Source: Burkholderiaceae bacterium
Lineage (GTDB): Bacteria; Pseudomonadota; Gammaproteobacteria; Burkholderiales; Burkholderiaceae_C
NCBI GenBank assembly: GCA_017999135.1
Contig: JAGOBT010000140.1
Coordinates: 1-7,581, forward strand
DNA length: 7,581 nt
Direction of reading: 5' to 3'
The position numbers and the translations under genes were made by a program. This document shows, piece after piece, positions 1-5,992 of the stretch; position 1 is the first letter of the stretch, and every line of letters starts with the position of its first letter. The notes beneath the pieces were generated by a model that saw only the letters and a program-made list of their open reading frames with translations, ran no database searches and was not told the origin of the DNA.

Positions 1-299
1 TGCTGGCCGTGCTGCGTGGCGAGCCGGTCGACGACGAGGTGCCGCTGGTCGAACGCGCCATCACCCTGGGTGCGGCGCTGATGAACCTGCTGCTGGCCGC
101 CCACGGCCTGGGCTATGGCGCCATGCTGACCAGCGGCCGGGCGGTGCGCACGCCGCGCTTCACCCGGGCCTTCGCGCTGGCGCCGGGCGAGCAGGCGGTG
201 TGCTTCGTGTCCATCGGCAGTGCTCGCGCAGCACCCCGGCGCGGGCGGGGTGTGGCGGCCGATTTCCTGGGTGACTGGGCACCACCGCCGCCGGCCTGA
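1..299 (+). CDS. Nitroreductase family protein, C-terminal part (5' end outside window)
   Basis: The reading frame enters the window open (first full codon at 3) and stops with TGA at 297-299, leaving 98 residues. The visible part fits the C-terminal half of FMN-dependent nitroreductase-like proteins of the YdjA/NfnB type. A helix rich in Ala and Leu leads into LGYGAMLTSG, followed by an F..AF.L..GEQ.V.F.SIG block, the usual last beta strand and dimer-exchange segment. Members reduce nitro groups, quinones or flavins with NAD(P)H in the cytoplasm; the substrate here cannot be told. The N-terminal FMN-phosphate-binding Arg/Ser motif lies outside the window. An 83-nt gap separates it from the next gene, so operon membership is uncertain. 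The last residues are Pro/Ala-rich and probably disordered. Family call fairly safe, specificity unknown. Confidence 0.75.
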   Translation, partial: LAVLRGEPVDDEVPLVERAITLGAALMNLLLAAHGLGYGAMLTSGRAVRTPRFTRAFALAPGEQAVCFVSIGSARAAPRRGRGVAADFLGDWAPPPPA

Positions 300-382
300 G
301 CCCTGGCACCTTCGCGACTGCGGCGGCCGCGGGCCGGCAACGACACTGCCCGCTTCCCCGACCCCCCGTGAGACAACGCTCC

Positions 383-1315
383 ATGAACCGTGTCCTGGCC
401 CACACCGGCGCCCGCTATCCCATCGTGCAGGCGCCCATGGGCTGGATCGCCCGCACGCCGCTGGCCAGCGCCGTGTCACGCGCCGGCGGCCTGGGCATCA
501 TCGAGACCAGCAGCGCCGAGACCGCCGCCTGCCAGGACCACATCCGCCAGATGGTGGCGCTGGGCCTGCCCTTCGGCGTGAACCTGCCGATCCGCTTCCT
601 GAAGGACGACGCGATGCTGCGCTTCGTCTGCGACAGCGGCATCCGCTTCGTCACCACGTCGGCCGGCAGCCCGGCCAAGTTCATCGCGCCGCTGCACGAC
701 GCGGGCATCGTGGTCTACCACGCCGTGCCCACGCTCGACCTGGCGCTGAAGTGCCAGGACGCCGGCATCGACGGCCTGGTGGTCGAGGGCAGCGAGGGCG
801 GCGGCTTCAAGAACCCCGAGGAGGTCAGCACCCTGGTGCTGCTGCAGGCCATCCGCGAGCGGGTTGGCGTGCCGCTGATCGCCGCCGGCGGCATCGTCGA
901 CGGGCGTGGCATGGCGGCTGCCTTCGCGCTGGGGGCCGAGGCCATCCAGATGGGCACCCGCTTCGTGGCCAGCGCCGAGAGCCCGGTGCATGCGCACTAC
1001 AAGCAGGCCATCGTCGACGCCGCAGCCACCGGCACCTGGATGCTCAACACCAAGGGCACGCCCTGCATCCGCGCGCTGAAGACCGACTTCACCGCCACCA
1101 TCCATGAAGCCGGCCTGATGGGCCCCGAGACCTTCAAGGGCATCCGCGGCGTCTACTTCGACGGCGACATGAATGCCGCGCCGGCGCTGGCCGGGCAGTC
1201 GGCCGGGTTGATCCACGCAGTCAAGCCGGTGCAGCAGATCATCGACGAGACGGTGGCCGAGTTCCATGCCATCACCACCCGGCTGGGCGCGCTGGCGGCG
1301 GCGCGTCAGTTCTGA
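383..1315 (+). CDS. Nitronate monooxygenase / 2-nitropropane dioxygenase-family FMN protein lacking the usual catalytic His
   Basis: A 310-residue TIM-barrel flavoprotein of the NMO/2-nitropropane dioxygenase/FabK superfamily, cytoplasmic. Visible family motifs are QAPMGW (16-21), AGGLG near the end of strand 2, GVN (about 65-67), AAGGI.DGRG (from 167, phosphate binding), MGTRF (190-194) and GQSAG (271-275). The ATG at 383 is preferred over an in-frame GTG at 368: it starts the usual M.RV..HTGARYPIVQAPM N-terminus, and GTGAGA at 368-373 can act as a weak ribosome binding site. The signature loop reads GSEGGGFKN (136-144) instead of the common G.EAGGH.G, so F142 replaces the His used as base in characterised NMOs. 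The enzyme may therefore be an NAD(P)H-dependent or CoA-ester-acting flavin reductase/dehydrogenase, as known for IpdC in steroid catabolism, rather than a true NMO. First gene of a tight run with two SDRs. Family sure, reaction unknown. Confidence 0.88.
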   Translation: MNRVLAHTGARYPIVQAPMGWIARTPLASAVSRAGGLGIIETSSAETAACQDHIRQMVALGLPFGVNLPIRFLKDDAMLRFVCDSGIRFVTTSAGSPAKFIAPLHDAGIVVYHAVPTLDLALKCQDAGIDGLVVEGSEGGGFKNPEEVSTLVLLQAIRERVGVPLIAAGGIVDGRGMAAAFALGAEAIQMGTRFVASAESPVHAHYKQAIVDAAATGTWMLNTKGTPCIRALKTDFTATIHEAGLMGPETFKGIRGVYFDGDMNAAPALAGQSAGLIHAVKPVQQIIDETVAEFHAITTRLGALAAARQF

Positions 1316-1329
1316 CCCGGGAGCCTGGC

Positions 1330-2277
1330 ATGACCACCGACGCGCGCTTCGGCGCCCGCAGCACCGCGCTGGACGTGGTGCAGGGACTGGACCTGCACGG
1401 CCGCAACGCCATCGTCACCGGTGGCGCCAGCGGCCTGGGGCTGGAGACCAGCCGCGCGCTGGCCTGCGCCGGCGCCAGCGTCACGCTGGCGGTGCGCAAC
1501 CGCGCCCAGGGCGAGGCGGCCGTGGCCGCCCTGCGTGCCGAACAGCCCGATGCCGACCTGCAGGTGGGCGACCTGGATCTGGCGGATCTCGCCAGCGTCG
1601 CCGCCTTCGCCCGCACCTGGGGCAGCCAGCCGCTGCACATGCTGGTCAACAACGCCGCCATCATGGCCTGCCCGCTGGCGCGCACCGCGCAGGGCTGGGA
1701 ACTGCAGTTCGCCACCAACCACCTGGGGCACTTTGCGCTGACGACGGCGCTGCTGCCGGCGCTGCGGGCCGGTGCGCCGTCGCGGCTGGTGTGCCTCAGT
1801 TCGACCGGTCACAAGCTGGGTGGTGTCGACTTCGACGACATCCACTTCGAGCGCCGGCCCTACAACAAGTGGCTGGCCTACGGCCAGGCCAAGAGCGCCA
1901 ATGCCCTATTGGCGTTGGGGGTGCACGGCCGCCATGCGGGCGACGGCATCACCGCGAACGCAGTGCACCCGGGCGGCATCATGACCGGGCTGCAGAAGCA
2001 CCTGGCCCACGAGGAGATGGCCGCGCTCGGCTGGCTGAAGCCCGACGGCACGCCGCTGGACATCTTCAAGACCCCGGCCCAGGGTGCGGCCACCAGCGTG
2101 TGGGCCGCCACCGCGCCTGAGCTGGCCGGCCGCGGCGGCCTGTACCTGGAAGACTGCAGCATCGGCCAGCCGGCGCCGGCCAGCCACCGGGTGTCGGGCT
2201 TCTCGCCGCATGTGGCCGACCCCGAGGGCGCGGCGCGCTTGTGGGCCGTGTCCGAGGCGCTGCTGGCGCCCGCCTGA
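1330..2277 (+). CDS. SDR-family NAD(P)-dependent oxidoreductase (retinol dehydrogenase/WWOX-like)
   Basis: A 315-residue short-chain dehydrogenase/reductase with a full catalytic set: TGGASGLG cofactor loop (30-37), an Arg at 56 after strand 2 that favours NADP(H), GDLDL (80-84), NNAA (107-110), N130 in TNHLGHF, Ser157/158, and Y184-x3-K188. HPGG follows at 213-216. The N-terminal extension of about 20 residues, the TNHLGHF motif and the long C-terminal segment (about 235-315) match retinol-dehydrogenase/WW-domain-oxidoreductase-like SDRs, which oxidise or reduce bulky hydrophobic alcohols and ketones. The ATG at 1330 is preceded by GGGAG (1319-1323) at good spacing and lies 14 nt after the flavoprotein stop, so the two are probably co-transcribed. 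No membrane anchor is seen, so it is probably soluble. Substrate not predictable. A short patch of rarer Leu codons (CTA TTG .. TTG) occurs near 1907-1917. Confidence 0.9.
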   Translation: MTTDARFGARSTALDVVQGLDLHGRNAIVTGGASGLGLETSRALACAGASVTLAVRNRAQGEAAVAALRAEQPDADLQVGDLDLADLASVAAFARTWGSQPLHMLVNNAAIMACPLARTAQGWELQFATNHLGHFALTTALLPALRAGAPSRLVCLSSTGHKLGGVDFDDIHFERRPYNKWLAYGQAKSANALLALGVHGRHAGDGITANAVHPGGIMTGLQKHLAHEEMAALGWLKPDGTPLDIFKTPAQGAATSVWAATAPELAGRGGLYLEDCSIGQPAPASHRVSGFSPHVADPEGAARLWAVSEALLAPA

Positions 2278-2313
2278 ACCCGCTTTCCATCCCACCGTTC
2301 CCAGGAGACAACG

Positions 2314-3081
2314 ATGCAAGACCTCTTCTCACTCGCCGGCCGCGTGGCCCTGGTCACCGGCGGCTCACGCGGCATCGGCCGCATGATCGCCGAGGGCTTC
2401 CTGAAGCAGGGTGCCACCGTCTACATCAGCGCCCGCAAGGCCGCCGCCTGCGACGCCACGGCGGCTGAACTGTCGAAGATCGGCCCCTGCCACAGCATCC
2501 CGGGTGATGTGTCGACGATGGACGGCATCGCCCGCGTGGTGGCCGCGCTGAAAGACCGCACGGCCACGCTCGACATCCTGGTCAACAACGCCGGCGCCGC
2601 CTGGGGCGCGCCGTTCGACGAGTTCCCCGAGAGCGGCTGGGACAAGGTGGTCGACCTCAACATGAAGGCGCCGTTCTTCCTGACGCAGGCGCTGCACGGC
2701 ATGCTCACCGCCAGTGCCGCCGGCGGCCAGCGCGCCAAGGTGATCAACATCGCCAGCATCGACGGCCAGACGGTCAACCCCTGGGAGACCTACAGCTATG
2801 CCGCCAGCAAGGCCGGCGTGATCCACCTGAGCAAGCGCATGGCGCTGCGGCTGATCCAGGATGGCATCGTCGTCAATGCCATCTGCCCCGGCCCGTTTGC
2901 CAGCGAGATGAACAAGGACGCCCGCGACAACGCCGAGCAGGTGGCCAGGCGCGTGCCCGCCGGCCGCGTGGGCGCCGACGACGACATGGCCGCTGCGGCC
3001 GTGTACCTGGCCAGCCGGGCCGGCGACTACGTGGTGGGCACGACGCTGACGGTGGATGGCGGCATCAACCTGACGCGCTGA
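2314..3081 (+). CDS. SDR-family oxidoreductase, RhlG/FabG-like
   Basis: A 255-residue classical SDR of normal length. It has TGGSRGIG (15-22), SARK with R41 as likely NADP(H) selector, D65 in GDVS, NNAG (91-94), N116 in LNMKAPF, S148, Y162-x3-K166 (YAASK), CPGPF (191-195) and a C-terminal DGG (248-250). The opening (FSLAGRVALVTGGSRGIG, then a Met-Ile-Ala helix and an Ala-Arg-Lys-Ala-x-Ala-Cys stretch) resembles RhlG-type proteins, which were first described as beta-ketoacyl reductases. A strong ribosome binding site AGGAG (2303-2307) lies 6 nt before the ATG. The gene follows the previous SDR by 36 nt and precedes the phosphatase by 10 nt, so it is almost certainly in the same transcript. A 3-hydroxyacyl/3-oxoacyl (CoA or ACP) substrate is a reasonable guess from the family but not shown by the sequence. 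Confidence 0.9.
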   Translation: MQDLFSLAGRVALVTGGSRGIGRMIAEGFLKQGATVYISARKAAACDATAAELSKIGPCHSIPGDVSTMDGIARVVAALKDRTATLDILVNNAGAAWGAPFDEFPESGWDKVVDLNMKAPFFLTQALHGMLTASAAGGQRAKVINIASIDGQTVNPWETYSYAASKAGVIHLSKRMALRLIQDGIVVNAICPGPFASEMNKDARDNAEQVARRVPAGRVGADDDMAAAAVYLASRAGDYVVGTTLTVDGGINLTR

Positions 3082-3091
3082 GCAGGCCATC

Positions 3092-3718
3092 ATGCAACTG
3101 CTGATCATCCGCCACGGCGAGACGCCGCTGAACGTGGCCCGCGTGATGCAGTCGGCCGACACGCCTTTGTCGGACAACGGCCAGGCGCAGGCCGCGCGGC
3201 TCGGACAGCGGCTGGCCAGCGGTCAGCCGCTGCGGCCGGCCGGCATCGTCAGCAGCGACTTGCCGCGCGCGCTGCAGACCGCCGAGGCCATTGCCGCGGC
3301 CACGGGCTTGCCCATCATCACCAGCGCGCTGCTGCACGAGCGCAACTTCGGTGACCTGCGCGGCCGGCGCTACGACACGCTGGGCTTCGATCCGTTGACC
3401 AGCGCCGAGGCGCCGCCGAACGGCGAGTCGATCCCGCAGTTTGCCGCCCGCTGTGCCGCCGCCTGGGCCTGGGTGCTGCAGCAGCAGGCGGCGCTGGGCG
3501 GCCCGCTGGCGGTGGTGACGCACGGCCTGGTGATCAGGCACTGGCTTCTGCATGGCCCGCTGCAGGTGCCGGCCACGCTGACGGTGCCTGATCGGCTGTC
3601 CAACACCTCGCTGACCGTGGCCACGGCGGTGGCGCCGCATGCCGTCAGCCTGGTCGACTGCACCACCCATCTCAGCGGTGCCGTGCAGGCCGACGCCAAG
3701 AGTCTGTCCGGCGGCTGA
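3092..3718 (+). CDS. Histidine phosphatase family protein (phosphoglycerate mutase-like)
   Basis: A 208-residue cytoplasmic protein of the histidine phosphatase superfamily. The catalytic RHGET (7-11, phospho-accepting H8) is at the extreme N-terminus. It is followed by TPLSDNGQAQA, SSDLPRALQTAEAI (phosphate-binding R59), the acid-donor region HERNFGDLRG (E83) and the second catalytic His in VVTHG (H144). All four phosphate-pocket residues are present, so it should be active. The pattern is closer to small broad-range or CobC/GpmB-like phosphatases than to the larger dPGM glycolytic enzyme. It starts 10 nt after the RhlG-like SDR stop with a weak AGCAGG ribosome binding site. In other Proteobacteria such phosphatases occur near acyl-CoA dehydrogenase plus APH-type kinase catabolic genes (from memory), but neither partner is in this window. 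Substrate unknown. Confidence 0.88.
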   Translation: MQLLIIRHGETPLNVARVMQSADTPLSDNGQAQAARLGQRLASGQPLRPAGIVSSDLPRALQTAEAIAAATGLPIITSALLHERNFGDLRGRRYDTLGFDPLTSAEAPPNGESIPQFAARCAAAWAWVLQQQAALGGPLAVVTHGLVIRHWLLHGPLQVPATLTVPDRLSNTSLTVATAVAPHAVSLVDCTTHLSGAVQADAKSLSGG

Positions 3719-3727
3719 ACCGGGCAC

Positions 3728-3767
3728 GGCGCCCCCTGGGGGGGAGCGCCGCAGGCGCTACGGGGGG
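3728..3767. terminator. GC-rich inverted-repeat element between convergent genes, probable bidirectional terminator/extragenic repeat
   Basis: The 50-nt gap between the phosphatase and iron-binding-protein stop codons holds nested inverted repeats. GGCGC (3728-3732) pairs with GCGCC (3746-3750) and CCCC (3733-3736) with GGGG (3741-3744), giving a 9-bp stem with one bulged A. Alternatively AGCGCC (3745-3750) pairs with GGCGCT (3754-3759) across a GCA loop, flanked by C5 (3732-3736) and G6 (3762-3767). The two folds exclude each other. There is no T-tract, so a textbook intrinsic terminator is not shown. The placement between convergent genes and similarity to CCCCCTGGGGGG-type extragenic repeats common in Burkholderiales (from memory) support a transcript-end role. 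Confidence 0.55.
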
Positions 3768-3768
3768 A

Positions 3769-4821
3769 TCACTTCCACCCGGCGCGGTCAAACACCTTCT
3801 GGGCCGCCACGGTGTTCTTCGCCAGGTCGCCGATCGGCAGCGCGTCGGGCTTGAACGTGCCCATCGCCACCAGCGTGGCATTGGCCTTCACGCTGCCCCG
3901 GACCACCGGCCATTCGTTGTTGCCGTCGGCAAAGTAGGCCTGGGCCTCGTCGCTGGCCAGGTACTCCATGAACTTCACCGCGTTGGCCTTGTTGGGCGCG
4001 TGCTTCAGCACGCCAGCACCCGACACGTTGACGTGCGTGCCCCAGCTGGCCTGGTTGGGCCAGACGATGCCCACCGCGTTCATCGCGGCCTGGTCGTCGG
4101 GCTTGGTGCTGCGCATCATGCGCGCCAGGTAATAGGTGTTGCTGATGGTCACGCCGCATTCGCCGGCGGCCACGGCCTTGATCTGGTCGGTGTCGCCGCC
4201 CTTGGGGCTGCGGGCGAAGTTGGCCACCAGGCCCTTGGCCCAGGCCTCGGTGGCGGCCTCGCCTTCATGGGCGATCACCGCCGCGCCCAGGCTCAGGTTG
4301 TACGGGTGGCTGCCCGAGCGCACGCACACCTGGCCCTTCATCGCCGGCTTGGCCAGGTCGGCGTAGGTCTGCACCTGGGCCGGCTTGATGGCCGCCTTGT
4401 TGTAGACGATCACCCGCGCCCGGGTGGAAAAGGCCGCCCAGGTGGGCGTGCGCAGGTTGGCCGGGATGCGCTCGTCCAGCAGCCTGCTCTGCAGCGGCGC
4501 GAACAGGCCCAGCTTGTCGGCCACCTCCAGCCGGGCGGCGTCCACGGTGATCAGGATGTCGGCCGGGCTGGCCGTGCCTTCATTGCGGATGCGCTCGACG
4601 AGTTCGTCTTCCTTGCCGTCGAGCCGGTTGATCTTGATGCCGGTGGCCTTGGTGAAGTTGGCGTACAGCGCGTCATCGGTCTGGTAGTGGCGGGCCGAGT
4701 ACAGGTTCAGCACCTGTTGTTGGGCCAGCGCGCTGGTCGGGGCCAGGCTGGCCAGGGCCGCCGCGGCGGCGGCCAGCAGGGCAGAACGGCGCAGGCGTGT
4801 GGGCAGGGAGCGGGTCGACAT
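3769..4821 (-). CDS. Fe(3+) ABC transporter periplasmic substrate-binding protein (FutA/FbpA-like)
   Basis: A 350-residue extracellular solute-binding protein that should capture ferric iron in the periplasm for an ABC importer. The N-terminus is a Sec signal peptide: a basic start (STRSLPTRLRR), a long Ala/Leu core and SALA followed by QQQ, with cleavage near residue 33. The mature protein begins with VLNLYSARHYQTD. Likely iron ligands are H45, Y46, Y174 (in SHPYN) and the Tyr pair Y230-Y231 (NTYYLARM), the set known for FutA-type proteins. The ATG at 4821 is chosen over an in-frame TTG at 4854, because that TTG lies inside the predicted -10 and the signal peptide fits the shorter form. No clear ribosome binding site precedes it. 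The next gene downstream is convergent and corA lies upstream, so no permease or ATPase gene adjoins it; these must be encoded elsewhere. Confidence 0.9.
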   Translation of the reverse strand: MSTRSLPTRLRRSALLAAAAAALASLAPTSALAQQQVLNLYSARHYQTDDALYANFTKATGIKINRLDGKEDELVERIRNEGTASPADILITVDAARLEVADKLGLFAPLQSRLLDERIPANLRTPTWAAFSTRARVIVYNKAAIKPAQVQTYADLAKPAMKGQVCVRSGSHPYNLSLGAAVIAHEGEAATEAWAKGLVANFARSPKGGDTDQIKAVAAGECGVTISNTYYLARMMRSTKPDDQAAMNAVGIVWPNQASWGTHVNVSGAGVLKHAPNKANAVKFMEYLASDEAQAYFADGNNEWPVVRGSVKANATLVAMGTFKPDALPIGDLAKNTVAAQKVFDRAGWK

Positions 4822-4853
4822 GGGGTGGGTCCGGAAACTGTGCGAAGGGTTCA

Positions 4854-4881
4854 ATCATAACAAGAACGATTCGCAATCAAG
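4854..4881 (-). promoter_or_regulatory. Predicted sigma70-type promoter of the iron-binding protein gene
   Basis: On the minus strand TATGAT (4854-4859, five of six to TATAAT) lies 16 nt from CTTGAT (4876-4881), a weak -35. A start of transcription near 4847 is expected, giving a leader of about 26 nt to the ATG at 4821. The stretch is clearly more AT-rich than its surroundings. The weak -35 fits an activator-dependent promoter. Confidence 0.55.
4862..4880. promoter_or_regulatory. Candidate Fur-like operator
   Basis: The 19 bases contain AACGATTCGCAATC, with arms GATT and AATC around CGC. They match the classical Fur consensus GATAATGATAATCATTATC at 9 of 19 positions, and variants with a central GATTCGCA better. 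The site sits exactly between the predicted -35 and -10 of an iron-uptake gene, where a Fur repressor would block transcription. The match is modest, so the position and gene function carry most of the argument. Confidence 0.4.
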
Positions 4882-4894
4882 TGATCTGGATCAA
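4881..4894. promoter_or_regulatory. Candidate FNR/Anr-type box
   Basis: GTGATCTGGATCAA matches the FNR/Anr/Dnr consensus TTGAT-N4-ATCAA at 9 of 10 fixed positions and contains a perfect TGATC-TG-GATCA inverted repeat. Its centre is about 40.5 bp upstream of the predicted transcription start (near 4847), the place expected for a class II FNR-activated promoter (-41.5). A CRP-type protein is an alternative reader, but the core is the FNR rather than the TGTGA type. Confidence 0.5.
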
Positions 4895-4913
4895 ACCCGC
4901 GCCAGGCGGCAGG

Positions 4914-5882
4914 TCAGAGCCAGCCCACGCGCCGGAAGCGCCAGTACATCAGCGCGCAGGTGCCGCCGATCAGGCCCAGCGCGGCCGGGTAGCCCCAGGG
5001 CGTCTTCAGTTCGGGCATGAACTCGAAGTTCATGCCCCACACGCCGACGAAGAAGGTGGCCACGCCGAAGATGCCGGCCCAGGCCGCCAGGCGCTTGGTG
5101 ACCTCGTTGTCCTCGATGGCCACCATCGACAGGTTCACCTGGATGGCGGTGCCGATGGTGTCGCGGATGGTGTCGATGCTGGTCTGCAGCCGCGCCAGGT
5201 GGTCGGCGATGTCGCGGAAGTAGTCGGTGCTGGCCATGCACACCGGCGGCACGCGCCCGCCGTAGAGCTTGCCCACCGCATCCAGCAGCGGCACCACCGC
5301 ATGGCGCAGCGTGGTCACCTTGTGCTTCAGCTCGTACAGCCGCTCGATGTTGGCGCGGCCGGCGCCACGGTCGAAGATCTGGCCCTCGATGGTCTCCAGC
5401 TCGGTCTCCATCGCATCGACCAGCGGAAAGTAGCGGTCCACCACCGCGTCCATCAGCGCATACAGCACGAAGCTGGCACCCTGGCTGAGTTGCTCGGGCT
5501 CGTGTTCGCAGCGCTCGCGCACACCCAGGAAGCCCTGCGTGCTGCGGTTGCGCACGCTCAGCACGAAGTTCGGCCCGGTGAACACGTTCACCTCGCCCAG
5601 GCGCAGCTCGTCGGTGGGGGTGTACTCGATCAGGTGCAGCACGGTGAACACCGTCTTGCCGTATTCCTCGATCTTGGGCCGCTGGTGGCCGTGGCGGGCG
5701 TCTTCCACCGCCAGGTCGTGCAGGTCGAATTCCTCCTGCATCACCGCCAGTTCATCATCGCTGGCGTCGCGCAGCGCCACCCAGACAAAGCAGCCCGGCT
5801 CGGCGAGGTAGTCGCTGATCTGGTCGATGGAGATGTCGGCCAGCTTGGTGCCGGCGCGGTAGGCAACGCAGTTGATCAGCAT
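4914..5882 (-). CDS. corA: Magnesium/cobalt transporter CorA
   Basis: A 322-residue inner-membrane CorA/Mrs2-family channel that takes up Mg2+ (also Co2+, Ni2+) as a pentamer. It has a large acidic and helical cytoplasmic N-terminal domain with the conserved VEDARHGHQRPKIEEYG segment (59-75). The long stalk helix region runs to about 265. Two transmembrane segments follow at about 265-284 and 297-315, with the signature GMN at 283-285 (VWGMNFEFMPE loop). It ends in a short basic tail (WRFRRVGWL). Length and start (MLINCVAY) are as usual for Burkholderiales. The leader before the ATG is C-rich and purine-poor, with no Shine-Dalgarno sequence visible. The stop lies 92 nt upstream of the iron-binding gene on the same strand, with no clear terminator between, so readthrough is possible. 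Confidence 0.95.
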   Translation of the reverse strand: MLINCVAYRAGTKLADISIDQISDYLAEPGCFVWVALRDASDDELAVMQEEFDLHDLAVEDARHGHQRPKIEEYGKTVFTVLHLIEYTPTDELRLGEVNVFTGPNFVLSVRNRSTQGFLGVRERCEHEPEQLSQGASFVLYALMDAVVDRYFPLVDAMETELETIEGQIFDRGAGRANIERLYELKHKVTTLRHAVVPLLDAVGKLYGGRVPPVCMASTDYFRDIADHLARLQTSIDTIRDTIGTAIQVNLSMVAIEDNEVTKRLAAWAGIFGVATFFVGVWGMNFEFMPELKTPWGYPAALGLIGGTCALMYWRFRRVGWL

Positions 5883-5885
5883 GGC

Positions 5886-5911
5886 GGGTGAGGGTGGGGT
5901 CGGGCTGGGGG
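5886..5911 (+). other. G-quadruplex-type motif (five G-tracts)
   Basis: Five runs of three or more G (5886-5888, 5892-5894, 5896-5899, 5902-5904, 5907-5911) are separated by loops of only 1 to 3 nt (TGA, T, TC, CT). This meets the usual G3+N1-7 quadruplex rule on the + strand. It lies directly upstream of the corA start codon, on the template strand for corA transcription, and just before the -35 of the divergent TIR gene. Folding is inferred from sequence only. Confidence 0.5.
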
Positions 5912-5921
5912 CCGGCGCATC

Positions 5922-5949
5922 TTGGCATGGCCGCTGGCAGGTCTAGACT
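5922..5949 (+). promoter_or_regulatory. Predicted sigma70-type promoter of the TIR-pseudokinase gene
   Basis: TTGGCA (5922-5927, five of six to TTGACA) is followed after 16 nt by TAGACT (5944-5949, four of six to TATAAT). Transcription would start near 5956, leaving a leader of about 37 nt with AGGAG at 5982-5986 before the ATG at 5993. This is the only convincing + strand promoter in the gap. Confidence 0.55.
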
Positions 5950-5953
5950 GCCA
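5935..5953. promoter_or_regulatory. Imperfect palindrome over the -10, candidate operator
   Basis: TGGCA-G-GTCTAGAC-TGCCA is a palindrome with 9-bp arms (TGGCAGTCT on one side) broken by a single extra G at 5940 or 5941. The centre is the 8-bp palindrome GTCTAGAC, which contains CTAG, a tetranucleotide that is generally rare in proteobacteria. It covers the predicted -10 of the TIR gene, so a bound repressor would block it. No regulator gene is visible in the window. Confidence 0.4.
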
Positions 5954-5992
5954 CGGCGACGGCCCGACCCGGCAGCCCGCCAGGAGACCCCC

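Noticed and set aside
326..336. GGCC-GCG-GGCC inverted repeat after the nitroreductase as a terminator
   Set aside because: Only 4-bp arms and no T-tract; such repeats are expected by chance at this GC content.
368..382. GTG at 368 as start of the NMO-family gene, five codons upstream
   Set aside because: The GTGAGA there works better as ribosome binding site for the ATG at 383, and the family N-terminus begins at that ATG.
476..1267. Long minus-strand open frame opposite the NMO-family gene
   Set aside because: It is a shadow of high-GC codons: His/Arg/Gly/Gln-rich translation, no family motifs, and a well-supported gene on the other strand.
1903..1920. Patch of rarer Leu codons in the first SDR as a sign of transfer or frameshift
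   Set aside because: The frame and the SDR motifs continue unbroken on both sides; a few codons are not evidence of transfer.
2365..3177. Minus-strand open frame opposite the RhlG-like SDR
   Set aside because: Low-complexity His/Gly/Val/Asp translation typical of an antisense frame; the + strand encodes an SDR with all motifs.
4822..4854. TTG start at 4854 adding 11 residues to the iron-binding protein
   Set aside because: The TTG lies within the predicted -10 element, and the extra residues would put a non-typical stretch before a normal signal peptide.
4000..5891. Two long plus-strand open frames (4000-4860 and 4797-5891) opposite the iron-binding protein and corA
   Set aside because: Both mirror well-supported minus-strand genes and translate to His/Gln/Gly/Val-rich sequence without motifs.
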